A stretch of DNA of 23,241 nt from a virus, in IMG/VR virus record IMGVR_UViG_3300046656_000201, positions 1-23,241 of that record, one strand, 5' to 3'. Positions 1 through 5,403 of this stretch are shown one piece after another. Numbering within the stretch: the first letter of the stretch is position 1; each line of letters opens with the position of its first letter. The notes beneath the pieces are model-generated. The model made no database searches. It was not told the origin of the DNA and saw only the letters and a program-made list of their open reading frames with translations. The translations under genes were made by a program, and so were the position numbers.

Positions 1-870
1 GTCCGCGCCGCCGACGTAGTATTTCGTGCGCTTCGTCTTCTGCGAGTCCACGAACGCGACGGGGTTCACCTTCGCGAGGACGCCGATCCAGGTGAGCATC
101 TCCGTCTTCGGCTTGTCGGGCGCGTGCGATCCTCCGTTCCCGTTCGGGGCCTTGGTCGTCCCGGCCTGCGGACCCGGGGGAGGACCCTCGGGGGCGGTGT
201 GATCCGGACCCGGATCTTCTTCCTCGCCCTCCCCTTCGTTGAAGGACTTGCGGCCTTCGAGGTCGTCTTTCAGGATGTCGGAACACGCCGTCCAGCGGCG
301 GACCCCCTGGACGTACCCGCGTTTCTCCGACATCTGGACGATGGTGTTCAAGGTGTCGTCCGGCGTCTGTCGGATCTGGCGGATCGTGTAGAAGGAACCG
401 CTCTTCGCCTTCTTCCTGATCTCGCGACGACGGTCGACGGGCGTCCCTTCCCATTCATCCTCGTCGTAGCAACGCTTCCACGCCCACTTCGTTTCCCCGG
501 TCGACGCCGTCCCGACGCCCATCCCGACCTCTTTCGAGTCCTCGATCCGGAAGAAGCGGACGACCGAATCGACGCGGATCTCGCCGCCTTCGAGACGTCT
601 CTCCTGGATCGTGTCCCCCCTGATCGCGAAGACCATCGAGAGGAGCTCCGCGCCTTCCTTGAACAAGGACTTCGGCGTGATGTCCCGCCCGTCCTTGTCC
701 TTCTTCTCGGTCCCCGGGATCGTCCCGTAGTGGACGCCCTTGACCATGACTCTCTGAATCACGTCGAGGACCATGTTGCGGCGCGCGATGATCTCGTCCG
801 CCGTCACGGGTTCCCCGATCAAGACAAGCGGCTTCCTTTCGGGAACCGCAACCTCTTTCACGTCCGTCAT
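1..870 (-). CDS. Recombination-associated phage protein, 3' end cut by window edge
   Basis: An open frame of 290 codons runs leftward off the window without a stop. ATG at 870 follows a strong AGGAGG ribosome binding site. Residues 44-72 contain the pattern VHYGTIPGT...LFKEGAELLSM, and about residues 165-200 contain NTIVQMSEKRGYVQGV followed by CSDILKDDLE. As I recall, these two signatures mark a widespread phage family found beside single-strand annealing and ssDNA-binding genes (related proteins read NTVLKMAKKR..VDAV...SDIFTQDLE). A role in phage recombination or replication is therefore inferred, not shown. The C-terminal part is a low-complexity Glu/Pro/Gly linker followed by a second folded-looking segment. 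It is the most downstream visible gene of the leftward operon. Confidence 0.8.
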   Translation of the reverse strand, partial: MTDVKEVAVPERKPLVLIGEPVTADEIIARRNMVLDVIQRVMVKGVHYGTIPGTEKKDKDGRDITPKSLFKEGAELLSMVFAIRGDTIQERRLEGGEIRVDSVVRFFRIEDSKEVGMGVGTASTGETKWAWKRCYDEDEWEGTPVDRRREIRKKAKSGSFYTIRQIRQTPDDTLNTIVQMSEKRGYVQGVRRWTACSDILKDDLEGRKSFNEGEGEEEDPGPDHTAPEGPPPGPQAGTTKAPNGNGGSHAPDKPKTEMLTWIGVLAKVNPVAFVDSQKTKRTKYYVGGAD

Positions 871-888
871 TGCCTCGCCTCCTGAATG
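871..888 (-). repeat. 18-bp duplicated ribosome-binding leader (copy 1)
   Basis: The 18 bases CATTCAGGAGGCGAGGCA (minus strand) directly before the gene starting at 870 are repeated exactly at 4020-4003, before the gene starting at 4003. The repeat contains the AGGAGG Shine-Dalgarno. It is longer than a ribosome binding site needs, so copying of a leader or shared regulation is possible. Confidence 0.7.
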
Positions 889-894
889 GGTTAA

Positions 895-909
895 GGACGC
901 ATTGTGTCC
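895..909 (-). promoter_or_regulatory. Palindromic operator-like site 1
   Basis: Read on the minus strand this is GGACACAATGCGTCC, an interrupted inverted repeat (GGACAC / GCGTCC, one G:T mismatch) ending 24 bases before the start codon at 870. The same element occurs at 4455-4469 and 13360-13374, with 13-base forms at 4410-4422 and 8372-8384. It could be a protein operator or an RNA hairpin in the 5' leader; the sequence alone does not decide. Confidence 0.5.
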
Positions 910-953
910 GGTACGGCTGGCCGTTCAAGCACAGAGTTTTGACGCACGTCCTT

Positions 954-1190
954 TCATCGATGTAGTCGACGCGCGTGAAGCGGGCGACGTCGACGGGGGT
1001 TGTTCACGACAGGGAGGACGGCGAGGAAGAGGAACGTCATCCAGCCGCCGAGAAACCCGAGCATCACCCAGACGGCGACGTCCCTCCCCTTCCCACGCGC
1101 GAGGGGGCCGCAGAGGATCGCGGGAACGCCCGCGACGATCATCCAGAAGACGAAGACCCAGATCCCGAACGAGGCGAGGTCCCGGAGCAT
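954..1190 (-). CDS. Small two-helix membrane protein
   Basis: This 78-residue protein starts at ATG 1190 behind a strong CAGGAGGAG ribosome binding site; longer upstream in-frame extensions lack one. Two hydrophobic segments are evident: about residues 7-30 (rich in Phe, Trp, Val and Ile) and 38-62, joined by a short Gly/Lys/Arg turn. The C-terminus is very basic (several Arg and His), so the tail probably faces the cytoplasm, giving a hairpin membrane topology. No family is recognised. Small membrane proteins like this in phage early regions can be superinfection-exclusion or holin-like proteins, but nothing specific supports either role here. Confidence 0.7.
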   Translation of the reverse strand: MLRDLASFGIWVFVFWMIVAGVPAILCGPLARGKGRDVAVWVMLGFLGGWMTFLFLAVLPVVNNPRRRRPLHARRLHR

Positions 1191-1558
1191 CGATCTCCTC
1201 CTGAAATGGGTTGTTGAAAACACGCTCGGAACCGACCGGAAAAGTGGTGGACCAGTTTGTGGAGTCCTGCGGAGAACTCGTCCAGGGGACGGGATCTCCA
1301 CGGGATTCCACGACCTCTCAACAGGGTTGCTCGGACAGTTTTCCGGGGGGTTTTCAACGCTCGACATTCCACAATCGATAGACGACGCAAGGTCCCGAGT
1401 CGCAACGGATTGCGGAATTCCCAACATTCCTTCCACGGAAAAGGAACAACTCACACCCCCTATGATGAAGATGAAGAAGTTAAAGACTCATCAAAGCCTT
1501 CAAAGAAGTCCGGGAGGAGTGGACTAAAACGACGTCCTCCCCTCCCGGATCGTCCACC
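1191..1558. other. Non-coding interval in the leftward operon
   Basis: These 368 bases are richer in A and T than their surroundings. Open frames crossing them have Arg/Pro/Ser-rich, family-less translations and no ribosome binding sites. The right end holds a hairpin just past the DUF932 stop. A 9-base inverted pair, GTTGAAAAC near 1212 and GTTTTCAAC near 1351, lies within it. A leftward promoter for the membrane-protein gene probably lies here, but I cannot pick out a convincing -35/-10 pair. Confidence 0.5.
1509..1549 (-). terminator. Hairpin after the DUF932 gene, possible terminator
   Basis: TCCGGGAGG at 1509-1517 and CCTCCCGGA at 1541-1549 form a perfect 9-bp inverted repeat with a 23-nt loop, 10 bases beyond the leftward stop codon at 1559. 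The minus-strand sequence after it is T-rich but has no uninterrupted T run, so it may be a weak terminator or an mRNA-stabilising 3' end. Confidence 0.45.
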
Positions 1559-2665
1559 CTAATTCACCCCCGCCGTCGAGATCTCCTTCCACGTCGGCGC
1601 AGGCATCTCCAGGATCTTCCCGCCCGCCCTCTCGAACTCCGTCGCGAGTTCGTAGTCCTTCGTGTCGTTGGCGACAGCCGTGACCGCGTTGAGGAGACCG
1701 TACCGCGACAGATCCCCGCCCTCGATCAGGTTGCGGAGGATCGATCCGCGCGAACCCTCGGGGAGCGCGAGACGGGACGTCGTGACCTCGACGACCTTTT
1801 CGAGTTTCGTCGATTCGATCTTCATCCCTGCGACCTCCTCCAGACGTCCGACCATCGTCCGGAAGTGGACTTCGTTGAAGGACGCGCCGACGACGTCGCG
1901 GACCTTCATCCAGAAGGCCTTATCGCTCGCCTGTTTCGTCTCGTCGCGGAGGAACTCCTGGATGCCGTCGACGTCGTTCCCCTTCCCGACGTGATGCGTC
2001 CGCAGGGACGAGTCGAGACCGATCATCCCGTTCGTGCAAGCGAGGAAGTAGGCGAAGGGTTCGATCCGGACGGCCCCGCATCCGACCTCCGAGTTCGAGA
2101 TCACGATCCCGGACTGGACGATGTCGTTCTTCCTCTTCGTGCCGCGGACTTCGATCTCGACGTTCATGAGGATCGCCTTGATGTAGAGGCGGCGATCCGT
2201 GAGTTCCGCCGATTCGACCTTGACGCCCTTCTCCTGGAGGACAGGGAGGACCGCTTCCGCGAGGTCCATGTTGTCCAGGGGACGGTAGCGGGAGGAGAGG
2301 ACCGCGCGGACGTCACCGTCGAGGGTCCGGATCATCCTGCGCGACGGCGTCTTCTTCCACCAGCGGTTCACGTTCGTCGCGAGGAGATCGGGTTCGGTCT
2401 CGAGCATCCGCTTGTAGTAGGCGCGGGGGATGTCCGTCTGTTCCGCGATCTGTTCGTGAGCGAGATCCCGGACGTGATGCGTCCCGCCGTTCATGCCCTC
2501 GATCCCGACCCTCCGTGCGACCTTCGGAGGTCCGGTTTCTCCGTCTTCCGTGACCACGTCGACCGTCATCTCCAGGGCGTCCGTCTGCGCGAGGTAGTCC
2601 TTGCGCGTCTCGATCTGGCGTTCGAGTTCCTTCGCGATCTCGACGATAGAGCGTCCTTTGTTCAT
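1559..2665 (-). CDS. DUF932-family phage/plasmid protein
   Basis: This 368-residue protein starts at ATG 2665 behind CAGGAGAT. It resembles the DUF932 (phage/plasmid-like TIGR03299-type) family: a helical N-terminus, then VLSSRYRPLDNMDLAEAVLPVL near residues 120-145, and a central core with GIVISNSEVGCGAVRIEPF followed by ACTNGMI near residues 185-217. The length fits the family. The molecular function of DUF932 proteins is not established; they are common on phages and plasmids, often near replication or recombination genes. Here the gene sits between small zinc-type proteins and the recombination-associated gene at the left edge, consistent with an early or DNA-metabolism role. Family assignment is by motif recognition. 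Confidence 0.85.
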   Translation of the reverse strand: MNKGRSIVEIAKELERQIETRKDYLAQTDALEMTVDVVTEDGETGPPKVARRVGIEGMNGGTHHVRDLAHEQIAEQTDIPRAYYKRMLETEPDLLATNVNRWWKKTPSRRMIRTLDGDVRAVLSSRYRPLDNMDLAEAVLPVLQEKGVKVESAELTDRRLYIKAILMNVEIEVRGTKRKNDIVQSGIVISNSEVGCGAVRIEPFAYFLACTNGMIGLDSSLRTHHVGKGNDVDGIQEFLRDETKQASDKAFWMKVRDVVGASFNEVHFRTMVGRLEEVAGMKIESTKLEKVVEVTTSRLALPEGSRGSILRNLIEGGDLSRYGLLNAVTAVANDTKDYELATEFERAGGKILEMPAPTWKEISTAGVN

Positions 2666-2703
2666 GACCCGATCTCCTGTTTCGTGCGCCTCTCCTCGCG
2701 TCC

Positions 2704-2767
2704 CCGGGCGTGGTGCCCGGACGTCCCGCGAGCGAGGTCGCGCGCCCCCGAGATCTCCGAAGAGATC
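2704..2767 (-). other. Two leader hairpins upstream of the DUF932 gene
   Basis: In the 118-base gap between two leftward genes the minus-strand transcript can form GATCTC-TTCG-GAGATC (2767-2752), a 6-bp stem with the very stable UUCG tetraloop. It can then form CCGGGC-ACCAC-GCCCGG (2720-2704), a 6-bp stem. No T run follows either. They may act as an mRNA processing or stability element, or tune translation of the DUF932 gene. Confidence 0.45.
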
Positions 2768-2783
2768 CCGGTCGCCCGCGACG

Positions 2784-3125
2784 TCACCGAGGAAGTTCCT
2801 TCAGGATCTTCTCCATCCTTTCCATCTTCTCGGCGACGTGTCGGAGCCAAGAGACGATGGCGACGTCCGTGACCTTCACGCGCGCCCCGTCCCCCTGTTC
2901 GATCTGGTAGGCGATGGCGTTCGCTGTCGTGGCCGTGAGTCCCGGGAACATCTTCCGCATCTCCTCGACAGCCTTGAGGTTCTCGACGACGAAGAGGGCG
3001 GTCGTCCTGTCCTGATCGAGAGGACGCATCCCGCCGATGCAATCCAGGACGATCTCGCCCTGGCAGTTGAGGACCATCGTCGATTCCGCCCTCCACGGGA
3101 GGTTCAATTCCCAATCGCATTTCAC
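2784..3125 (-). CDS. Hypothetical protein, 113 aa
   Basis: The start is GTG at 3125, which overlaps the previous stop by four bases (GTGA) and follows GGAGGACTCC. The protein has a mixed alpha/beta N-terminal half with three cysteines (residues 3, 21 and 29). Its C-terminal half is helical, with VKVTDVAIVSWLRH followed by an amphipathic Met/Glu/Lys helix (about residues 96-111) that could form a coiled coil. No family is recognised. Tight coupling to the zinc-ribbon membrane protein upstream suggests coordinated translation. Confidence 0.7.
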   Translation of the reverse strand: MKCDWELNLPWRAESTMVLNCQGEIVLDCIGGMRPLDQDRTTALFVVENLKAVEEMRKMFPGLTATTANAIAYQIEQGDGARVKVTDVAIVSWLRHVAEKMERMEKILKELPR

Positions 3126-3370
3126 GAGAGGAGTCCTCCAGCAATGAGGAGAGAAGAGGGGATCAGGATCAGTAGGGCGAGACGACGGACGGCGCGGAGG
3201 AGACGGTCGACCTTCGTCTTCTCCATCCAGCGGCGGGCACGTTCGCGGCACCGGGCGCAGTAGACGCCCGCCTTCCCGTGACGCAGGGGCGGGATCTTGA
3301 CGCGCCGTTCGCAACGGGGACAGAGACCCGCGTCCTTCGCGGCGGCGTACCTCATGGCGGGATCACTCAT
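3122..3370 (-). CDS. Zinc-ribbon protein with C-terminal membrane helix
   Basis: 82 residues. Two CxxC knuckles (Cys17/Cys20 and Cys38/Cys41) form a typical zinc ribbon. A very basic segment (residues 43-63) is followed by one hydrophobic helix (about residues 63-81) reaching the C-terminus, so this looks like a tail-anchored cytoplasmic zinc domain. The ATG at 3370 overlaps the upstream stop by eight bases and the gene overlaps the next by four. Function is unknown; zinc ribbons often bind nucleic acid or mediate protein contacts. Confidence 0.75.
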   Translation of the reverse strand: MSDPAMRYAAAKDAGLCPRCERRVKIPPLRHGKAGVYCARCRERARRWMEKTKVDRLLRAVRRLALLILIPSSLLIAGGLLS

Positions 3371-3545
3371 CGCGCGCCTCGCGATCTTCCCGCAACATCT
3401 CCATCCGGGATTCGTAGGCGTCTTCGAGCGCGGCCTCCGTCCTCTCCTCTTCGCAGGAACGGCAGAGACCGCCTTCCTCGATGCAATCGGAACACCAGTC
3501 GTTCCCGGGAGGAGGATCGACCCACGGCGGACGGGGGCGGTTCAT
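3363..3545 (-). CDS. Small four-cysteine protein
   Basis: 60 residues. A Pro-rich N-terminus (residues 1-14) leads into a compact cluster Cys18-x2-Cys21-x6-Cys28-x2-Cys31, the spacing of a small zinc knuckle. An acidic, probably helical C-terminus follows. Its ATG (3545) overlaps the upstream stop by four bases, so it is translationally coupled. No specific function can be assigned. Confidence 0.65.
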   Translation of the reverse strand: MNRPRPPWVDPPPGNDWCSDCIEEGGLCRSCEEERTEAALEDAYESRMEMLREDREARDE

Positions 3546-4003
3546 CGGCGGTCTCCGATCTCGTCGATGTCCGCCTGCGGGGTCCGGAACGAATCGACGG
3601 CGTCCTTCACGTCCTCGCCGTCCTTCCCGGTCTCGTCCTTGGGGGGTGCGGTCAACTGGACTTCGTTGAACCGGATGAACCCGTCGCACCAGCGGCAACG
3701 GTGGTAGATCCACTCGATCTGTTTCCCATCCCGGAATTCCGATCTCTTCGAGATGTCCTTCGCGTTCCCGTTCTTGTCGTGGGGGCATTTCGCCGCGCTC
3801 TTCCTGCGCTTCCCCTGGACGTGAGATCGGACGTCGCGGAGGGCGTTCTCGACCGTCGACACGTTCATCCGCGCCATGAGCCACGCCTTCGCGATCTCGC
3901 CCGCGTCGTCCCCCTCCGACGTCTTCTCTGCCTGTTCCGAGAGAATCCGCAGGGTCTCGACCCTCGCCTTCAACATCTGGATCTTGTCGCGTAACGTCTT
4001 CAT
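3542..4003 (-). CDS. Hypothetical protein with coiled coil and zinc-finger-like cluster
   Basis: 153 residues from ATG 4003, which has a strong AGGAGG site inside the 18-base leader repeat. Residues 1-60 are helical and coiled-coil-like (heptads of Leu, Ile and Met with Lys and Glu). A metal-site candidate follows: Cys73-Pro-His75 and, after a basic loop, Cys103-x2-Cys106 in a YHRCRWCDGF context. The last 35 residues are acidic and probably disordered. No family is recognised. A DNA- or protein-binding accessory role is possible. Confidence 0.7.
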   Translation of the reverse strand: MKTLRDKIQMLKARVETLRILSEQAEKTSEGDDAGEIAKAWLMARMNVSTVENALRDVRSHVQGKRRKSAAKCPHDKNGNAKDISKRSEFRDGKQIEWIYHRCRWCDGFIRFNEVQLTAPPKDETGKDGEDVKDAVDSFRTPQADIDEIGDRR

Positions 4004-4020
4004 GCCTCGCCTCCTGAATG
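4003..4020 (-). repeat. 18-bp duplicated ribosome-binding leader (copy 2)
   Basis: This is an exact copy of the 18-base sequence at 871-888, placed the same way directly before a leftward start codon and including the Shine-Dalgarno AGGAGG. Confidence 0.7.
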
Positions 4021-4021
4021 T

Positions 4022-4070
4022 CCCCGCGATCTGCGGGGCGTTTTCGTTGCGCGTCCAGGAAGGACGCGCA
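4022..4070. terminator. Tandem strong hairpins between leftward genes
   Basis: TGCGCGTCC / GGACGCGCA at 4048-4056 and 4062-4070 form a perfect 9-bp stem with a 5-nt loop. CCCCGC / GCGGGG at 4022-4027 and 4033-4038 form a second stem with a 5-nt loop. On the plus strand the second stem is followed by CGTTTTCGTT, so it looks like an intrinsic terminator in that direction. For the leftward transcript they could be an attenuator or an RNase block. They fill the 79-base gap between the genes starting at 4373 and 4003. Confidence 0.5.
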
Positions 4071-4082
4071 GACGGGAACGCC

Positions 4083-4373
4083 CTACGTCCGCGCGTAGAC
4101 GCCGACCTCCAGATCCGCGCGTCCCTTCGCGAATCCCTGGACGGCGAGGACGCCCTGTCCCTTGGGCGGTTGGACGCGCATCCAGTCGCGCCTCTGCGCG
4201 CCTTCACGATGCCCCTGTCGCGTGTTCGGATGGGAGAAGACGGCGACGGGATTCTCGACGTGGGTCGCCTTGTCGAACGTGAACGTCCAGAAGTGACCTT
4301 CGTTCCCGGTCTCGCCCGCGAGACGATCCGCGATCCGCGAGCAACGGTCGATCATGGCGCGTGCAGGATTCAT
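4083..4373 (-). CDS. Hypothetical protein, 96 aa, first gene of the leftward operon
   Basis: ATG at 4373 follows GAGGAGAGGAAC, a good ribosome binding site. The product is small and basic, with a helical N-terminus (residues 3-20) and then beta-like segments around GHFWTFTFDKATHVENPVAVF and GQGVLAVQGFAKG. No membrane segment or metal cluster is present and no family is recognised. As the promoter-proximal gene behind the operator-like sites at 4410-4469, it is probably among the first genes expressed from this side. Confidence 0.65.
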   Translation of the reverse strand: MNPARAMIDRCSRIADRLAGETGNEGHFWTFTFDKATHVENPVAVFSHPNTRQGHREGAQRRDWMRVQPPKGQGVLAVQGFAKGRADLEVGVYART

Positions 4374-4409
4374 GTTCCTCTCCTCGTTCTTTCATCCCTC
4401 GGGCCCCCC

Positions 4410-4422
4410 GGACGTCGTGTCC
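4410..4422 (-). promoter_or_regulatory. Palindromic operator-like site 2 (13-bp form)
   Basis: The minus strand reads GGACACGACGTCC (GGAC / GTCC with a 5-base centre), 36 bases before the start codon at 4373. It matches the 13-base site at 8372-8384 (GGACACGAAGTCC) at 12 of 13 positions. Confidence 0.45.
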
Positions 4423-4454
4423 AGGACAACCGTCGAGAACAGGGACCACGGTAA

Positions 4455-4469
4455 GGACACCTTGTGTCC
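4455..4469 (-). promoter_or_regulatory. Palindromic operator-like site 3
   Basis: The minus strand reads GGACACAAGGTGTCC, a perfect 6+3+6 inverted repeat. Flanks are shared with site 1: CC before it, CTTA after it, and a TTTGACGCA on the plus strand nearby in both places. It is the best candidate for the core operator of the divergent region. Confidence 0.55.
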
Positions 4470-4543
4470 GGAACAACTGTTATTTGACGCAATTCCGACA
4501 CCCCCACCATCGTCCGTTTTCGGCGGGATCTTGAAGGAATTCC

Positions 4544-4558
4544 GGACACCCTGCATCC
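4544..4558 (+). promoter_or_regulatory. Degenerate operator-like site facing the rightward operon
   Basis: GGACACCCTGCATCC differs from the consensus at three positions. It lies 10 bases before the ATG at 4569, where no Shine-Dalgarno is present. If functional it could let one regulator control both directions. Confidence 0.3.
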
Positions 4559-4568
4559 TCTCCCCCTC

Positions 4569-4898
4569 ATGAGCACCGTGAACGCCGTCGTCTGGATGAC
4601 GCCGAAGGAGATCGCGGCGGTCGAGGCCTTGGCCGACGTCGACAACCGGGACTTCTCGTCCTGGATGCGGAACGCCGTCCTCCTCTGGTTCAACCTCCGT
4701 CCGAAGACCCGTCCGCCCACCCCCAAGTCGAAGGACGTCCGGACGATCAAGAGGTTCCGGATCTCGAAGTTCGAGAAGAAGGGCCTCAAGTGGGCCGCAG
4801 GCCTCCACGACCTCACCCTCTCGAACTGGATTCGCAACGTCGCGGTCTCGACCATCCTCAACTCGCCGAAGAGACGCGCGGCCTCTTCCCGTGCCTGA
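4569..4898 (+). CDS. Duplicated ribbon-helix-helix-like DNA-binding protein
   Basis: 109 residues. Two similar units are visible: residues 7-41 (VVWMTPKEIAAVEAL...FSSWMRNAVLLWF) and 63-97 (FRISKFEKKGLKWAA...LSNWIRNVAVSTI). Each looks like a beta strand followed by two helices ending in the S(S/N)W(M/I)RNAV-type second helix typical of CopG/Arc/MobC ribbon-helix-helix proteins. Ribbon-helix-helix domains normally work as dimers, so one chain with two units would be a built-in dimer. It is the first rightward gene, next to palindromic sites, and is a natural candidate for the regulator that binds them; that link is inference. The ATG has no clear Shine-Dalgarno. Confidence 0.65.
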   Translation: MSTVNAVVWMTPKEIAAVEALADVDNRDFSSWMRNAVLLWFNLRPKTRPPTPKSKDVRTIKRFRISKFEKKGLKWAAGLHDLTLSNWIRNVAVSTILNSPKRRAASSRA

Positions 4899-5403
4899 AA
4901 TCCAACCCGACGCCCTCGTCCCCATCGACAGCGTCCGCCCTCACCCGGACAACGCCCGCGTCCACCCGCCCGAGAACATCGAGTCCATCAAGGTGTCCCT
5001 GTCCCGCTTCGGACAGATCACGCCCATCGTGATCGACGGCGAGGGGCGCATCCTGAAGGGGAACGGGACGTGGATCGCGGCGCGCGCCTTGGGGTGGCGC
5101 GAGATCCAGGCGCGCCGGATCGTCTTCTCCTCCCCCGAGGACTACACGCTGTACCGCCTCGCGGACAACCGGACGGGGGATCTGTCGCACGACGACGATG
5201 AAGTCGTCCTCGCGCAGTTGCGCCCCTTCCTGGAACAGAAGCTCGACGTCGCGGGCCTCGGGTGGTCGCAGGAGAAGATCGAGGAGATGACGGCGAACGC
5301 CCATCCCCCGGACTTCGCGCCCGGGTCCGCCCTCGATCAGTCGCCCCTCGACGTCCGTCCCGCCGTGAAGTGCCCGTCCTGCGGCCACGAGTTCCACCCG
5401 TGA
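4891..5403 (+). CDS. ParB/Srx-like domain protein
   Basis: 170 residues starting at GTG 4891, overlapping the previous gene by eight bases. The ParB N-terminal fold is evident: VRPHPDNAR (residues 15-23), SLSRFGQITPIVID (36-49), GNGTWIAARALGW (58-69, the position of the GHxRxxAAxxLG signature) and ADNRTGD (91-97). There is no ParB helix-turn-helix domain, so this is a short phage ParB-like protein, not a segregation ParB. Such domains include CTP-binding switches and nucleases. The C-terminus carries CPSCGHEF (161-168), half a zinc site. The gene overlaps the Mom-like gene by four bases (GTGA), so the two are coupled and probably work in the same DNA-modification process. Confidence 0.8.
   Translation: MPEIQPDALVPIDSVRPHPDNARVHPPENIESIKVSLSRFGQITPIVIDGEGRILKGNGTWIAARALGWREIQARRIVFSSPEDYTLYRLADNRTGDLSHDDDEVVLAQLRPFLEQKLDVAGLGWSQEKIEEMTANAHPPDFAPGSALDQSPLDVRPAVKCPSCGHEFHP

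Larger units (their letters stand above)
4374..4568. promoter_or_regulatory. Divergent control region between leftward and rightward genes
   Basis: The 195 bases separate genes transcribed in opposite directions, so promoters for both are expected here. It is one of the most AT-containing stretches around and carries three copies or near-copies of the GGACAC...GTCC palindrome (4410-4422, 4455-4469, 4544-4558). A TTGACG at 4484-4489 could be a rightward -35, but no good -10 follows. Promoter positions are therefore left open. Confidence 0.6.

Noticed and set aside
124-885. Plus-strand 253-codon open frame at the left end
   Set aside because: The minus-strand frame ending at the window edge has a strong ribosome site and recognisable family motifs; the plus frame is its shadow.
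1000-1527. Plus-strand open frames across the 954-1558 interval
   Set aside because: They overlap the membrane-protein gene antisense, have Arg/Ser/Pro-rich content and lack a ribosome site; the interval was left as non-coding.
4484-4489. TTGACG as a rightward -35 in the divergent region
   Set aside because: No acceptable -10 lies 16-18 bases downstream, so it was not called a promoter.
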